A stretch of 64,000 nt of DNA from Phyllobacterium zundukense (GCF_025452195.1 NZ_CP104970.1:1-64000); one strand, 5' to 3'; positions 1 to 9,403 are shown, counted from the stretch's first letter. The notes: generated from the sequence alone by a model not told the origin. Made by a program: numbers and translations.

Positions 1-594
1 GGCTCCATGTTCGGCTGCCAGCATTACGGTATCGAACCTGACCTGATCACCGTTGCCAAGGGCCTGACCTCCGCCTACTTCCCGCTATCCGCCGCGATTG
101 TCGGCGAGAAGGTCTACAAGGTGCTGGAAGACGGCGCGGATCGCGTCGGCGCCTTCTCGCATGGCTATACCTATTCCGGCCATCCGATCGGTGCGGCAGC
201 GGCAAATGCGGTGCTTGACATCGTGGAGAAGGAAGACTTACCGGGGAATGCCCGCGAGGTCGGCGCCTTTTTCCAGGCTCAGCTCAAGGAGAAGTTCGCA
301 CAGTTGCCGATCGTGGGCGAGGTGCGTGGCGTGGGTCTGATGGGCGCCATCGAGTTCGTCGGTGATCGCGAAGGAAAAAAACGATTCGACCCGACGCTTA
401 AGGTCGGTGCACGCGTCTCCAAGGCAGCCCGCGACCGCGGCCTGATCGCCCGCGCCATGCCACACGGCGACATCCTCGGCTTCGCACCGCCACTGGTCAC
501 GACAAAATCGGAAGTCGAAGAGATCGTCGCGATTGCTGAAAGCGCCGTGCGCTCAGTCATGGACGAGCTGGTCCGCGACGGTCAGAAGCTCTGA
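1..594 (+). CDS. Class III (PLP) aminotransferase, C-terminal part; 5' end outside window
   Basis: The reading frame is open from the first base and ends at a TGA at 592-594, so the true start lies upstream of the window. The protein carries the class III aminotransferase PLP-lysine context (TVAKGLTSAYFPLSAAIVGE, lysine codon at 58-60), followed by the usual SHGYTYSGHPIGAAAA segment and the C-terminal RGVGLMGAIEFV block. Family members move an amino group from an omega-amino acid or amine to pyruvate or 2-oxoglutarate, giving an aldehyde or oxo acid. The aldehyde dehydrogenase 150 bp downstream would be a natural partner. The exact substrate cannot be read from this fragment. Diaminobutyrate (DoeD-like) is one possibility, given EutB/EutC-like genes nearby. 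Confidence 0.9.
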   Translation, partial: GSMFGCQHYGIEPDLITVAKGLTSAYFPLSAAIVGEKVYKVLEDGADRVGAFSHGYTYSGHPIGAAAANAVLDIVEKEDLPGNAREVGAFFQAQLKEKFAQLPIVGEVRGVGLMGAIEFVGDREGKKRFDPTLKVGARVSKAARDRGLIARAMPHGDILGFAPPLVTTKSEVEEIVAIAESAVRSVMDELVRDGQKL

Positions 595-742
595 TCGATA
601 CTTAAGCCATGGCGGCCAGTGATGCCACCTGCTGGAGGCTTGTCAGCAACGACTGCATGAGCCTGACGGGGCAGACCACTTTGCCCTGCGGACAACTCGA
701 TCTCCGGACAGGAGGTCCATCAGGAATAGGGAACCTAGCCAA

Positions 743-2152
743 ATGACCGCCGTCAAACTCCACATCACGACCAATCTTGCGCCGATCTCTGTTCATAGTC
801 CCTACGATGGGGCGCTGCTTGGATCGGTCAAGGCAACTGATCCTGCCGAGATCGATCGCTTGCTGGCAACCGCCCGCCGCGGCGCCGAAATCTCGCGCAA
901 TCTGCCCAGGCACAAACGGGCAAGCATCCTGGAAGGGGCGGCCCGGGTCGTTGAGAGCCGTCGTGACGCTTTTGCCGAGACCATCGTGCGTGAAGCCGGC
1001 AAGACGATCGTTCAGGCGCGGAAAGAGGTGCTCCGCTGCGTCAACACGCTGAAGCTGTCGGCGGAAGAGGCAAAGCGCAACGCCGGCGAGATCGTGCCCT
1101 TCGATGCCTATACCGGGTCAGAGCAACGCCAGGGTTGGTTCACGCGCGAGCCGCTCGGCATCATCACCGCCATCACCCCTTACAACGATCCGCTGAACCT
1201 GGTCGCGCACAAGCTCGGCCCTGCCATCGCCGGCGGCAACTCCGTGCTGCTTAAGCCATCGAACCTGACACCGTTCTCGGGGATCAAGCTGGTCGAAGCG
1301 CTGCGCGAGGCGGGCCTGCCTGAGGAGGTCATAACCGTCGCTCACGGGGACAGGGAGCTGGTGACCGCGATGATTGCGGCGCGCGAGGTGCGCATGGTAT
1401 CCTTTACCGGCGGCTTTGCCACGGGCGAGGCCATCAGCCGGTCGGCGGGGCTGAAAAAGCTCGCCATGGAGCTCGGCGGCAATGCCCCGGTTATCGTCAT
1501 GAACGACTGCAACTTCGACAAGGCTGTCGAAGGCTGCGTCTCTGGTTCTTTCTGGGCGGCCGGACAGAATTGCATCGGTGCCCAACGCATTCTGGTTCAG
1601 TCAGCACTTTATGAGCGGTTTCGTGATGCGTTCGTAGCTGGAACCAGGAAGCTCAAGTCCGGGGATCCATTGCACGATGACACGGATGTCGGCCCGATGA
1701 TCTCGACACAATCGGCGCAACGCACCGAGACGGCAGTCAATGACGCCATTGCCGCTGGAGCCAAGCTGCTGTGCGGCCATCGCCGCGACGGGTCGATTTA
1801 TCATCCGACGGTGCTTGAAGGCACACCGCGGACCTGCGGCTTATGGCATGAGGAAGTGTTCGCGCCTGTCGTGATGCTTGCTCCGTTCGAAACGCTTGAT
1901 CAGGCCATCGAGATGGCCAATGAGCTGGAGTACAGCCTGCATGCCGGTATCTTCACCAGCGATCTCAACGTTGCGCTCGAAGCGGCGGACAGGATCGAGG
2001 CAGGCGGGGTGATGATCAACGACTCCTCCGACTACCGTTTCGACGCCATGCCCTTCGGCGGCTTTAAATACGGCAGCATGGGCCGCGAGGGCGTGCGTTT
2101 CGCTTACGAGGACATGACCCAACCGAAGGTCGTCTGCATCAATCGTGGGTGA
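743..2152 (+). CDS. NAD(P)-dependent aldehyde dehydrogenase
   Basis: The 469-residue protein has full-length aldehyde dehydrogenase architecture. It has the Rossmann substrate channel ([20 protein letters not shown], about 143-162), the general base Glu243 in [10 protein letters not shown], and the catalytic cysteine at about 277 in [11 protein letters not shown]. It oxidises an aldehyde to the carboxylate. The closest family feel is the lactaldehyde, phosphonoacetaldehyde or semialdehyde dehydrogenase group, but the substrate is not assignable from sequence. It follows the aminotransferase on the same strand, which suggests a transaminase then dehydrogenase route from an amine or omega-amino acid to an acid. 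The ATG at 743 is the first in-frame start that retains the family N-terminus. Confidence 0.9.
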   Translation: MTAVKLHITTNLAPISVHSPYDGALLGSVKATDPAEIDRLLATARRGAEISRNLPRHKRASILEGAARVVESRRDAFAETIVREAGKTIVQARKEVLRCVNTLKLSAEEAKRNAGEIVPFDAYTGSEQRQGWFTREPLGIITAITPYNDPLNLVAHKLGPAIAGGNSVLLKPSNLTPFSGIKLVEALREAGLPEEVITVAHGDRELVTAMIAAREVRMVSFTGGFATGEAISRSAGLKKLAMELGGNAPVIVMNDCNFDKAVEGCVSGSFWAAGQNCIGAQRILVQSALYERFRDAFVAGTRKLKSGDPLHDDTDVGPMISTQSAQRTETAVNDAIAAGAKLLCGHRRDGSIYHPTVLEGTPRTCGLWHEEVFAPVVMLAPFETLDQAIEMANELEYSLHAGIFTSDLNVALEAADRIEAGGVMINDSSDYRFDAMPFGGFKYGSMGREGVRFAYEDMTQPKVVCINRG

Positions 2153-2280
2153 ACCTAGTCCCAGGACGGGAGCTGAGCTTTCGGTATCCTGAGTGACGCG
2201 TAGCATTCGTGGTGCTGACAAATTGGAGCAAGAACACCAGCGCGCGTTGGTTGGTGAAGAGATCAACTCTTGAGGCAACA

Positions 2281-3582
2281 ATGTCTAATGACAATCGTAT
2301 TGAACATGATCCCCTCGGCCCCGTGAGCGTGCCGGCGGATCGCTATTATGGCGCTCAGACAGCCAGAGCGCTCGAGAATTTCCCGATTTCGGGGATTGCG
2401 ATCAACAGCATGCCCTTTGTCATACAGGCGCTCGCTCACGTGAAGATGGCTGCCGCACAAGCGAATTGTGACGAGGGGTTGCTTCCGATCGAAAAGCGCG
2501 ACGCGATCGTGCTGGCTTGCCAAGAAGTGCTGGCTGGTAAGCACGACGACGAGTTTCTCGTCGACGTGTTCCAAGGAGGAGCGGGCACTTCCACCAATAT
2601 GAACATGAACGAAGTATTGGCCAACCGTGCCAGCGAACTGTTTGGCGGGGCGCGGGGCGAGGGGCGCCTCGTGCATCCGAATGACGACGTCAATCGATCG
2701 CAATCAACAAACGACGCCTACGCGACTGCGGTGCGACTTTCGATCATTCCGGCCAGCCGGAATTTCAGGGATGCGCTTGTCGCTCTCGCCGCGACACTCA
2801 ACGGCAAAGCGGAAGAATTTGCAGATATTCGCAAGCTCGGGCGAACACAGTTGCAGGACGCTGTCCCCATGACGCTTGGACAAGAGTTCGCAGCTTTTGC
2901 AACGACAATTCTGGAAGATTGTGATCGCCTAAACGAGACAGAGCGGCTGTTCCTCGAGGTCAACCTCGGCGGGACTGCAATTGGGACTGGGGTCGCAGCC
3001 ACGCCGTCCTACCGTGCGCTTGCACTAGAGAACTTGTCCCGCAACATGCAATTGCCTGTGGTCGGTTCAAAGGACCTGCTGGAGGCAAGCTGGGACATGG
3101 GCGCATTCATGCTCCACATGGGTCTGTTGAAGCGAATCGCGGCGAAACTTTCAAAGATCGCAAACGATTTTCGACTGCTATCAAGCGGGCCACGCGGCGG
3201 CATCGGCGAAATTGTGCTTCCAGCCCTGCAGCCCGGCTCATCACTCATGCCGGGGAAAGTCAACCCCGTCGCGGCTGAAGCTCTGAACCAGGTCTGCTTT
3301 TTCGTGTATGGCATGGACACCACTGTTGGCATGGCTGCCGAGGCCGGACAGCTCCAGCTTAATGCCATGGAGCCGGTGATCATATTCAGCATCCACAATG
3401 CGACGGAGCTTCTCCGCAGGGCAGTCCTGACGTTCACCAAAACCTGCGTTGCAGGTGTGCAAGCCAATGCGGCACGGTGCGAGTCGAATCTGAAGAACAG
3501 CACGGCATTTGCAACAGAGCTCGTAACCTCGATCGGATACGAGGCGGCGGCTGAACTCGTGAAAGAGAGGTTGGCGGTTTGA
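2281..3582 (+). CDS. Aspartate ammonia-lyase / class II fumarase family, shortened C-terminus
   Basis: The protein (433 residues from the ATG at 2281) contains the aspartase/fumarase-C blocks: VFQGGAGTSTNMNMNEVLANRA (about 97-118, given by its core GAGTSTNMNMNE), NDDVNRSQSTND, and the family signature GSSLMPGKVN at about 319-328. Aspartase converts L-aspartate to fumarate and ammonia. TSTNMNMNEV favours aspartase-like over argininosuccinate lyase members. It ends at ELVKERLAV, whereas typical aspartases (about 470 residues) continue with a further 30-40 residue FumaraseC_C tail, so the terminal domain is cut short. An upstream in-frame start (2209) adds residues unlike the family, so 2281 is preferred. 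It could turn aspartate formed by the preceding aminotransferase/dehydrogenase pair into fumarate. Confidence 0.83.
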   Translation: MSNDNRIEHDPLGPVSVPADRYYGAQTARALENFPISGIAINSMPFVIQALAHVKMAAAQANCDEGLLPIEKRDAIVLACQEVLAGKHDDEFLVDVFQGGAGTSTNMNMNEVLANRASELFGGARGEGRLVHPNDDVNRSQSTNDAYATAVRLSIIPASRNFRDALVALAATLNGKAEEFADIRKLGRTQLQDAVPMTLGQEFAAFATTILEDCDRLNETERLFLEVNLGGTAIGTGVAATPSYRALALENLSRNMQLPVVGSKDLLEASWDMGAFMLHMGLLKRIAAKLSKIANDFRLLSSGPRGGIGEIVLPALQPGSSLMPGKVNPVAAEALNQVCFFVYGMDTTVGMAAEAGQLQLNAMEPVIIFSIHNATELLRRAVLTFTKTCVAGVQANAARCESNLKNSTAFATELVTSIGYEAAAELVKERLAV

Positions 3583-3951
3583 TGTATCGGTCTCATCGTA
3601 AAGCAAAAACACGCTCGCCTATAATTACCACGGTTCCCCGCCTTCCCAGGGCAAGTTGGCTGTCGCCGACCAGGTTTCGGCGGCAGCCCCTTTATCTTCG
3701 TGGGGGGAGCGACTCGTACCGACTTCGCGTGGCGGTTGCCTGTCTCGCGAAACTGGCGGTGTGAGGCTCGTCCGACCTTCTCGTAGGAGGGCCGGTCGTT
3801 TGGTGGGTGTCAACTTGGTTGGCTATATGGACCGGGCAGATGGCTCGCAGCGTTGGAGATGGGAGCCAGTACACGGCTGGGGAATTTCAATGCCAACGTC
3901 ACGTATTCGGACTGGGTGAGCATCGTTTACTTATGAAAGGGAAGCATCTTC
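3583..3951. other. Intergenic stretch before eutB, no gene recognised
   Basis: These 369 bp carry no ORF that resembles a known family on either strand. The stretch is GC-rich and contains several short complementary segments around 3700-3800, so an RNA structure is possible, but I could not match it to a known riboswitch. The last 15 bases hold a Shine-Dalgarno-like AAGGGA for the next gene. Confidence 0.4.
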
Positions 3952-4938
3952 ATGGTTGATATTAGCGCAATCGAAAATTCGCGCAGGCGCATTAAGGAGC
4001 ACATCGAACCGACACCGTTTGTATGCTCCGCAGTGCTCTCGGAAATCTGCGGCGTGCCGGTCAATCTGAAGCTTGAACATCACCAAACTACAGGCAGTTT
4101 CAAGATACGCGGTGCAACCAATGCTATCCTGAGACTCACTGAAGCCGAGCGGGCCCGAGGGGTCATCGCCGTTTCTACGGGCAATCACGGTCGGGCTCTG
4201 GCTCATGCAGCTCGTGCTGTGGGCTCCAAGGCCACAATCTGTATGTCTAAGCTGGTGCCCGAGAACAAGGTTTCCGAAATCCGGCGACTTGGCGCCGATG
4301 TGCGCATTATTGGAAACACGCAGGATGAGGCCCAGGAGGAAGTCGACCGTCTTGTGCGCGATAATGGCCTCGTTTTGCTGCCGCCATTCGACCATCCGGA
4401 TATTATTGCCGGACAGGGGACAATCGGCCTCGAGATCGTTGAAGCAATGCCCGATGTGGCTACCATTCTTGTGCCCATTTCCGGCGGCGGCTTGGCCGCC
4501 GGGATAGCTGCAGCTGTCAAAGCTCTGCGGCCCCAGACGCGAGTGATTGGCGTTAGTATGCAGCGCGGCGCGGCGATGAAGGCGAGTCTCGACGCCGGCC
4601 GTCCGGTTCTGGTGGAGGAAGTTCGAACACTTGCTGACGCGCTCGGGGGTGGTATCGGGCTCGACAACAAACTCACGTTTGCCATGTGCCAAACCCTATT
4701 GGATGATTTTGTTTTGCTGAACGAGAGTGAGATCGCGGCCGGGATTCGCCACGCCTATGAAAAAGAACGTGAAGTCATTGAGGGCTCCGGAGCTGTAGGG
4801 GTGGGCGCGCTGCTCGCAAGCAAGATAGCCGGATTGCATGGGCCGGTCGCGGTTCTGCTTACAGGACGCAACATCGATATGGAACTGCATCGCCGGATCG
4901 TATGTGGGATGAACAATCCGCTTGAGGGAGAGAACTAA
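3952..4938 (+). CDS. eutB: EutB-like threonine/serine dehydratase family enzyme
   Basis: A 328-residue fold-type II PLP enzyme. The Schiff-base lysine is Lys51 in TGSFKIRGA, substrate-carboxylate binding is in STGNHGRA (about 75-82), and the glycine-rich phosphate loop is SGGGLAAG (177-184). It has no regulatory ACT domain, so it is not biosynthetic IlvA. The sequence resembles hydroxyectoine-utilisation dehydratase EutB, which is paired with EutC in rhizobial ectoine catabolism; the NGR234 y4tJ/y4tK pair is similar from memory. The start has an AAGGGA box 9 bases upstream. Its stop overlaps the start of the next gene (TAATG), so the two are translationally coupled. An alternative is a general threonine or serine dehydratase. 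Confidence 0.82.
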   Translation: MVDISAIENSRRRIKEHIEPTPFVCSAVLSEICGVPVNLKLEHHQTTGSFKIRGATNAILRLTEAERARGVIAVSTGNHGRALAHAARAVGSKATICMSKLVPENKVSEIRRLGADVRIIGNTQDEAQEEVDRLVRDNGLVLLPPFDHPDIIAGQGTIGLEIVEAMPDVATILVPISGGGLAAGIAAAVKALRPQTRVIGVSMQRGAAMKASLDAGRPVLVEEVRTLADALGGGIGLDNKLTFAMCQTLLDDFVLLNESEIAAGIRHAYEKEREVIEGSGAVGVGALLASKIAGLHGPVAVLLTGRNIDMELHRRIVCGMNNPLEGEN

Positions 4939-5930
4939 TGCCGTTGATCAAGATAGTGGCAGAGCGCGAGCTCAGACGAACCGTACCGCTTGACCAAGTC
5001 GCCGTGCAATGCGTCGAGGATGCATTCCATTCCCTTGCGACGAAAACCGTAGCAATGCCGCCAATTCTACGCCTTGACATAAAAGACTATCGGGGTGAGG
5101 TTGACGTCAAAACGGCGTATGTCCAGGGCCTCGATGGCTTTGCCGTTAAAATCAGCCCCGGCTTCTTTGACAATCCAAAGCTCGGCCTCCCGAGTACGAA
5201 TGGTTTGATGGTGCTGCTCTCCAGCAAAACCGGTTTGCTCCAAGCACTACTGCTGGACAACGGCTATTTGACGAATGTTCGCACCGCGGCTGCAGGTGCG
5301 GTCGCAGCAAAGTATCTTGCACGAAAAGACGCTTCCGTGGCCGCGGTCCTGGGAGCTGGAATTCAGGCAAGACTGCAGTTGCAGGCGCTCACCCTGGTCC
5401 GGCCCATTCGCGAGGCTCGGATTTGGGCGCGGAACGCGGCAAAGGCCGAAGACCTTGCGCGCGAGCTCTCTGAAGAACTCCGGATCCCCGTGCAGGCGTG
5501 CGCGGATTCGAGGGAAGCCGTGGCTGGCTCCGATATCGTCGTCACGACCACGCCGGCCAACCAACCGATTTTGAGTGCCAGTTGGCTGGAACCGGGACAG
5601 CACATCACTGCTATGGGATCAGACGCCGAACACAAAAATGAGCTGGATCCGCATGCGATTGTCCAAGCGGATCTCTATGTCGCCGACAGCCTCAAGCAGA
5701 CGCGCACCCTTGGTGAACTGCATCACGCGATCTCGGCCGGCATAGTCGCAGCCGACGCAAGCTTCCCAGAACTCGGTGATATTATCGCTGGAAAGATTGC
5801 GGGCCGTTCGAACGACAGACAGATCACGATCGCCGATCTAACTGGTACTGGCATCCAGGACACTGCTATTGCGTCGCTCGCCTTCGAACTGGCAGAGGCC
5901 ACAGGGACTGGGTCGTCGTTCGAGAGCTGA
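4938..5930 (+). CDS. eutC: EutC-like ornithine cyclodeaminase / mu-crystallin family protein
   Basis: A 330-residue protein of the ornithine cyclodeaminase/mu-crystallin family. It has the NAD-binding turn GAGIQA at about 139-144 within AAVLGAGIQARLQLQA, the conserved lysine at about 71 in AVKISPGF, and the LTNVRTAAAGAVAAKYLA helix preceding the Rossmann fold. Family members are NAD(P)-dependent cyclodeaminases, imine reductases or alanine-type dehydrogenases. Sitting directly behind eutB with overlapping stop and start codons, it matches the EutB-EutC pair of (hydroxy)ectoine utilisation loci. The other steps of that pathway are not adjacent: the only intact ectoine-hydrolase-like gene in the window is about 42 kb away (47751-48887). 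Confidence 0.85.
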   Translation: MPLIKIVAERELRRTVPLDQVAVQCVEDAFHSLATKTVAMPPILRLDIKDYRGEVDVKTAYVQGLDGFAVKISPGFFDNPKLGLPSTNGLMVLLSSKTGLLQALLLDNGYLTNVRTAAAGAVAAKYLARKDASVAAVLGAGIQARLQLQALTLVRPIREARIWARNAAKAEDLARELSEELRIPVQACADSREAVAGSDIVVTTTPANQPILSASWLEPGQHITAMGSDAEHKNELDPHAIVQADLYVADSLKQTRTLGELHHAISAGIVAADASFPELGDIIAGKIAGRSNDRQITIADLTGTGIQDTAIASLAFELAEATGTGSSFES

Positions 5931-6256
5931 GCACGGAGGATTTAGGAGACGAATGCTGTCGAAGAGTCCTTTTCGGATTGCCTTCGCAAATGCGTGGGCG
6001 AGTGTGATCTTGCTGATCTAATCGCCCACGCCCAACCCGCGGGAGCTAGGTTCACAATGAGCAACACCGCGAATGTGGTGAGCTCCGCGAGCCGGAGTCG
6101 CACGTCTCATGGACTCGGGTATTCACTGTCAGCGTACGTGACGTCGATCGTGCTGGCGGTGCCTTGGCCAAGGTCTTGGAACGGCTAAGCCGCTCGTCTC
6201 GTCGTGAAGTTCATTTCGCCGAAGGCAACTAGCTCAATGACAGGATAGTAAACCTC
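5931..6256. other. Gap with short open frames, no recognisable gene
   Basis: A 22-codon frame beginning at 5953 and a 43-codon frame ending at 6188 are the only open stretches, and neither resembles a known family. Given the broken CapA gene just downstream, this is probably decayed DNA. Confidence 0.35.
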
Positions 6257-7222
6257 ATGGAAGATGAAAAACATCGTTCTATTGGATCTGTCTCAGGGAT
6301 CAGGCTGATGCGTATGATACCGTCGGCTCCACAGAGACGAACGTAGCTGACGGATTCACCGTTGTGGCCGTAGGCGACCTCATCGTGGCCCGACCGCTCA
6401 CCAGAGGACACCATCCGGGATTTGGAAAGATTGTTGAGATCCTACGTGATGCTGATGTCACCTTCGGTAACATGGAAACCAATATTCTTGACGCCCGTTC
6501 GTTCAGTGTAAGCCCGCAGGCCGAACACGCGGCGCCTATCAAGTCAGTGTTCCCGAGCTCGGGCCAGACTTGAGAGCCATCGGATTCAATCTCGTAAGCT
6601 ACGCGAACAATCAGTGCCGAAGGCATGCATGAGACATGCCGGGCTCTTGATCAAAACGGGATCGTCTATGCGGGTGTCGGCGAAAACCTCTCGCACGCGA
6701 GCGCTGCCCGTTTTCTCGAAACCCCGCGAGGACGGGTGGCCCTTGTGTCGTATGCTTCCACTTCACGCCAATGTCGCGAGCGTGCGATCCGGCCGGTGAG
6801 GCGTCGGGCAGACCGGGGCTCAATGCCCTCCGGTTGCGCAGAGACATAACAGTTTCTAAAGCAATGCTCGACAACCTTCGGCAGGTGCGAGAGGCCTTGC
6901 CGGATTACAGACCCGAACACGGCGATCCAGAAATAGTCGCACTTGCCGGAGCACGGTTTAGAGTTGGTGACGAGGTGGGCTTCAGCTGCCGGCCTGATCC
7001 GAAGGACGTCACTCGCATTCTGCGAGGCGTTCGCCAGGGCAAACAGTTCGCTGATTTCTGCATCGTCACCAATCACGGCCACGAACCTGGAAACTGGTCG
7101 CAGCTTGCGCCCGACTAGGAACAGGCTCTTGCTCGCAAGATGATCGACGCCGGAGCCGACGCCTACGTTGTGACGGGCCACGCCAGCTCAGAGGTATTGA
7201 GATCTACAAGGGCTTCCGACGA
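6257..7222 (+). pseudogene. CapA-like (PGA_cap) gene remnant, multiply frameshifted
   Basis: Translation in changing frames reproduces the intact CapA-like protein encoded at 46166-47560 almost end to end. NVADGFTVVAVGDLIVAR (from about 6340) is followed by FGNMETNILDAR and then a frame change near 6530. MHETCRALDQNGIVYAGVGE (from 6626) follows, then another change near 6760, then MSRACDPAGEASGRPGLNAL and TNHGHEPGNWSQ. An in-frame TAG lies at 7117-7119, and there is a final shift before QLRGIEIYKG near 7190. At least three frameshifts and one stop make it non-functional. The last third of the protein after YKG is missing. The intact paralogue shows what this gene used to be. Confidence 0.88.
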
Positions 7223-7230
7223 CGGCTCAA

Positions 7231-7548
7231 AGTCTTTTTTTCCGCGTGCTGACCCAGAATTTAGCGCATATCCTGTACCTCCCGCATATTTCTGCAGGAA
7301 TTCCCCGACTACTACACGCTAGTCTATCACCATCGAACTGGACCATTGGCGCACTATCACGGTCGGCCGATCGCCGATGTGCAGATATGATTCTGACGAT
7401 AAATAGGGCAGTGGCGCCCGATGATTGGTGGAGTGTCGCTCAGCGATCCAGCCAAGCGCAATAGGAGCCGCTTGCTCCAAGATCGATCCCGCCGACCTAT
7501 CGAATGCAAACGGCTCGTCGGAAATAATCCAGCCTGAGAGGACGAAGT
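7231..7548. other. Gap after the CapA remnant, unassigned fragment
   Basis: No intact gene. A short open frame at about 7300-7391 (reads QEFPDYYTLVYHHRTG and onward to a TGA) may be a fragment of another gene that I do not recognise. Confidence 0.3.
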
Positions 7549-8634
7549 GTGAATACCAGAGAGGACATTTTGGCAGATGTTTCGGCGAGCTTTTCCGAGA
7601 CGTATTTCGAAGCGCGGGAGAGGTTCCTCGAGCTGGCGGGTTCAGTTAGCTCCTATGAATCGCCAGCCCGAGGTCCAGCCAATGAAAGGCTGTTTACCGA
7701 CGTGGCTTGGTTCGGTGACCCGGACGCTCAACGTGTCGGTGTCCTGATCTCGGGTACCCACGGCGTTGAGGGCTACTGCGGCTCAGCCGGGCAAATTGAT
7801 TGGATCCGAGGTGGCGGGCCTGCATCGCTTGCGCCAGGGCAGGCGATGCTGATCGTTCACGCCCTCAATCCGTACGGTTTTGCTTGGAATCGCCGTGTTA
7901 CGCAAGAGGGCTGTGATCTAAACAGAAATTTCATCGATTTTAGCAAGCCCATCCCTCACAATTCGGGTTACGATGAGCTCGCGGAGCACTTGGTGCCGCA
8001 AGAGCTCGAAGGACCGATCTTCGAGGCTTCCGAAACTGCAATCAGGAAATTCCGAGAGGAAAGAGGCGAACTCGTTTTCCAAACTGCGCGGAAGTCAGGC
8101 CAATATCGTCACTCCGATGGCGTATTCTTCGGCGGCTTTGGTCCGAGTCATTCTCGGCAGACGCTTGAGCGGATCGCCGAGCAGTTCGACCTAAAGTCCA
8201 GGAGTTTAGTTGTCATCGTTGACGCCCACACGGGACTTGGCCCGTTCGGGTACGGTGAATTGCAGACGGAGCAGTGCTCGGGCGTTTCCGGATATGAGCG
8301 CGCGCTGGCAATGTTCGGTCGATCGGTCACATCTCCGGATCTTGGAACGTCGTCATCTGTTCTCGTCAATGGCTCGATCGACGAATTCTGGGAACGTCTT
8401 CTCGGAGAAAGGCATGTATACGTCGCGCTTGAATTTGGAACGTTTGATCCGGAAAATGGGCGGCGAGTGCTTCGCGAGGATCACTGGCTAGCCAAGAACC
8501 CGGGCACGGAAGCTGCGATCGCAAGCGCTATTCGGCTACGCATTCGCGAGCATTATGACCCGCGTTCACAGGACTGGCGGGAGATGGTACTGTGGCGGAG
8601 CCGGCAAGCTCATCGCCAGATGTTTGAAGGATGA
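7549..8634 (+). CDS. DUF2817 family, M14-like zinc hydrolase
   Basis: A 361-residue protein of the DUF2817 group, related to M14 zinc carboxypeptidases and aminoacylase-like deacylases. The M14 hallmarks are visible: zinc ligands His71 and Glu74 in GTHGVEG, the substrate-binding GCDLNRNF (Asn125-Arg126), the third zinc ligand His227 in VDAHTGLGPFGYGE, and a catalytic glutamate at about 295 in VALEFGT. It probably cleaves an amide bond (peptide or N-acyl amino acid) in the cytoplasm, as no signal peptide is seen. The start is GTG at 7549 with AGGAC upstream. It is followed closely by a racemase-like gene, a pairing that suggests joint action on a non-standard amino acid derivative. The true substrate is unknown. 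Confidence 0.78.
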   Translation: MNTREDILADVSASFSETYFEARERFLELAGSVSSYESPARGPANERLFTDVAWFGDPDAQRVGVLISGTHGVEGYCGSAGQIDWIRGGGPASLAPGQAMLIVHALNPYGFAWNRRVTQEGCDLNRNFIDFSKPIPHNSGYDELAEHLVPQELEGPIFEASETAIRKFREERGELVFQTARKSGQYRHSDGVFFGGFGPSHSRQTLERIAEQFDLKSRSLVVIVDAHTGLGPFGYGELQTEQCSGVSGYERALAMFGRSVTSPDLGTSSSVLVNGSIDEFWERLLGERHVYVALEFGTFDPENGRRVLREDHWLAKNPGTEAAIASAIRLRIREHYDPRSQDWREMVLWRSRQAHRQMFEG

Positions 8635-8722
8635 CCGCGTTGTCCGACGGCGTAGCCAATTATACTTCCACAACTATCTTTCCACTCCAACGGCCTAACC
8701 GTCACCCGAAAAAGGTTTCAGT

Positions 8723-9403
8723 ATGAGCAAGAAGATACTGGGAATCCTCGAACTGGAGAATAGGCCGGTCACACACCTTGGTGCGTTATGCGCACCAGGA
8801 ACGTTTCCATTTCCGGTTAAACGCCTCACCGTTCCTGGCGCAACATCGAAAAGCGTTGTCAACGGTGATGAATCCCTGAAGGACGCGTACATTAGAACGG
8901 CGCACACGTTGGCAAGAGAAGGCGCAACTGCAATAACGACAAACTGCGGCTTTAGCGCCATATTTCAGAATGACGTTGCGGCCGCGCTTTCTGTCCCCGT
9001 GGCGCTTTCAAGTCTTCTGCTGGTACCCTTTATGGCGCATACGCTTGCACGGGGTCGAAAACTTGGAATTCTCACTTTTGACGCCAACAAGCTGGAGGAG
9101 CGCCATTTTGCTGCTGCCGGATGGTCATCGAAAGACATCGATATTGCCGTTATTGGCATAGAGGGCTCGGAAACCTGGTGGCAGCTTTCTGATCCAATTC
9201 CTGATGCTTCGCCAGAGCTCATATTAGACGACGTCTTAAAAGCAGCAAATGACCTTCGTCGGCGTGAACCGAGCGTAGGGGCTTTCCTTTTTGAATGCGC
9301 TGGCTTCACGCTCGCGTCGAGCACTGTTCGGCGAGAAACGGGGCTGCCGGTCTGCGACTTTGTCAATTTGGGAAACATGATTGCCAATGTTGGGATCGAC
9401 TAG
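8723..9403 (+). CDS. Asp/Glu/hydantoin racemase superfamily protein
   Basis: A 226-residue protein with the two-cysteine arrangement of the aspartate/glutamate/hydantoin racemase superfamily: Cys75 in ITTNCGF and Cys192 in FECAGF, each after a beta-strand and before a glycine turn. Family members deprotonate and reprotonate the alpha-carbon of an acidic amino acid or hydantoin without cofactor, and some relatives are maleate isomerases or decarboxylases. The ATG at 8723 has an AAAGG box about 9 bases upstream. Lying 88 bp after the M14-like hydrolase on the same strand, it may epimerise the product or substrate of that enzyme. Racemase versus isomerase activity is not decided by the sequence. 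Confidence 0.72.
   Translation: MSKKILGILELENRPVTHLGALCAPGTFPFPVKRLTVPGATSKSVVNGDESLKDAYIRTAHTLAREGATAITTNCGFSAIFQNDVAAALSVPVALSSLLLVPFMAHTLARGRKLGILTFDANKLEERHFAAAGWSSKDIDIAVIGIEGSETWWQLSDPIPDASPELILDDVLKAANDLRRREPSVGAFLFECAGFTLASSTVRRETGLPVCDFVNLGNMIANVGID

Noticed and set aside
1118..1585. Long minus-strand frame opposite the aldehyde dehydrogenase
   Set aside because: It is a shadow of the GC-rich coding strand; the plus-strand frame has all aldehyde dehydrogenase motifs.
3009..3596. 195-codon minus-strand frame opposite aspartase
   Set aside because: No family resemblance; it is antisense to a clear aspartase.
3656..3830. Possible riboswitch or structured leader upstream of eutB
   Set aside because: GC-rich with some complementary runs, but no match to a known consensus could be made by eye.
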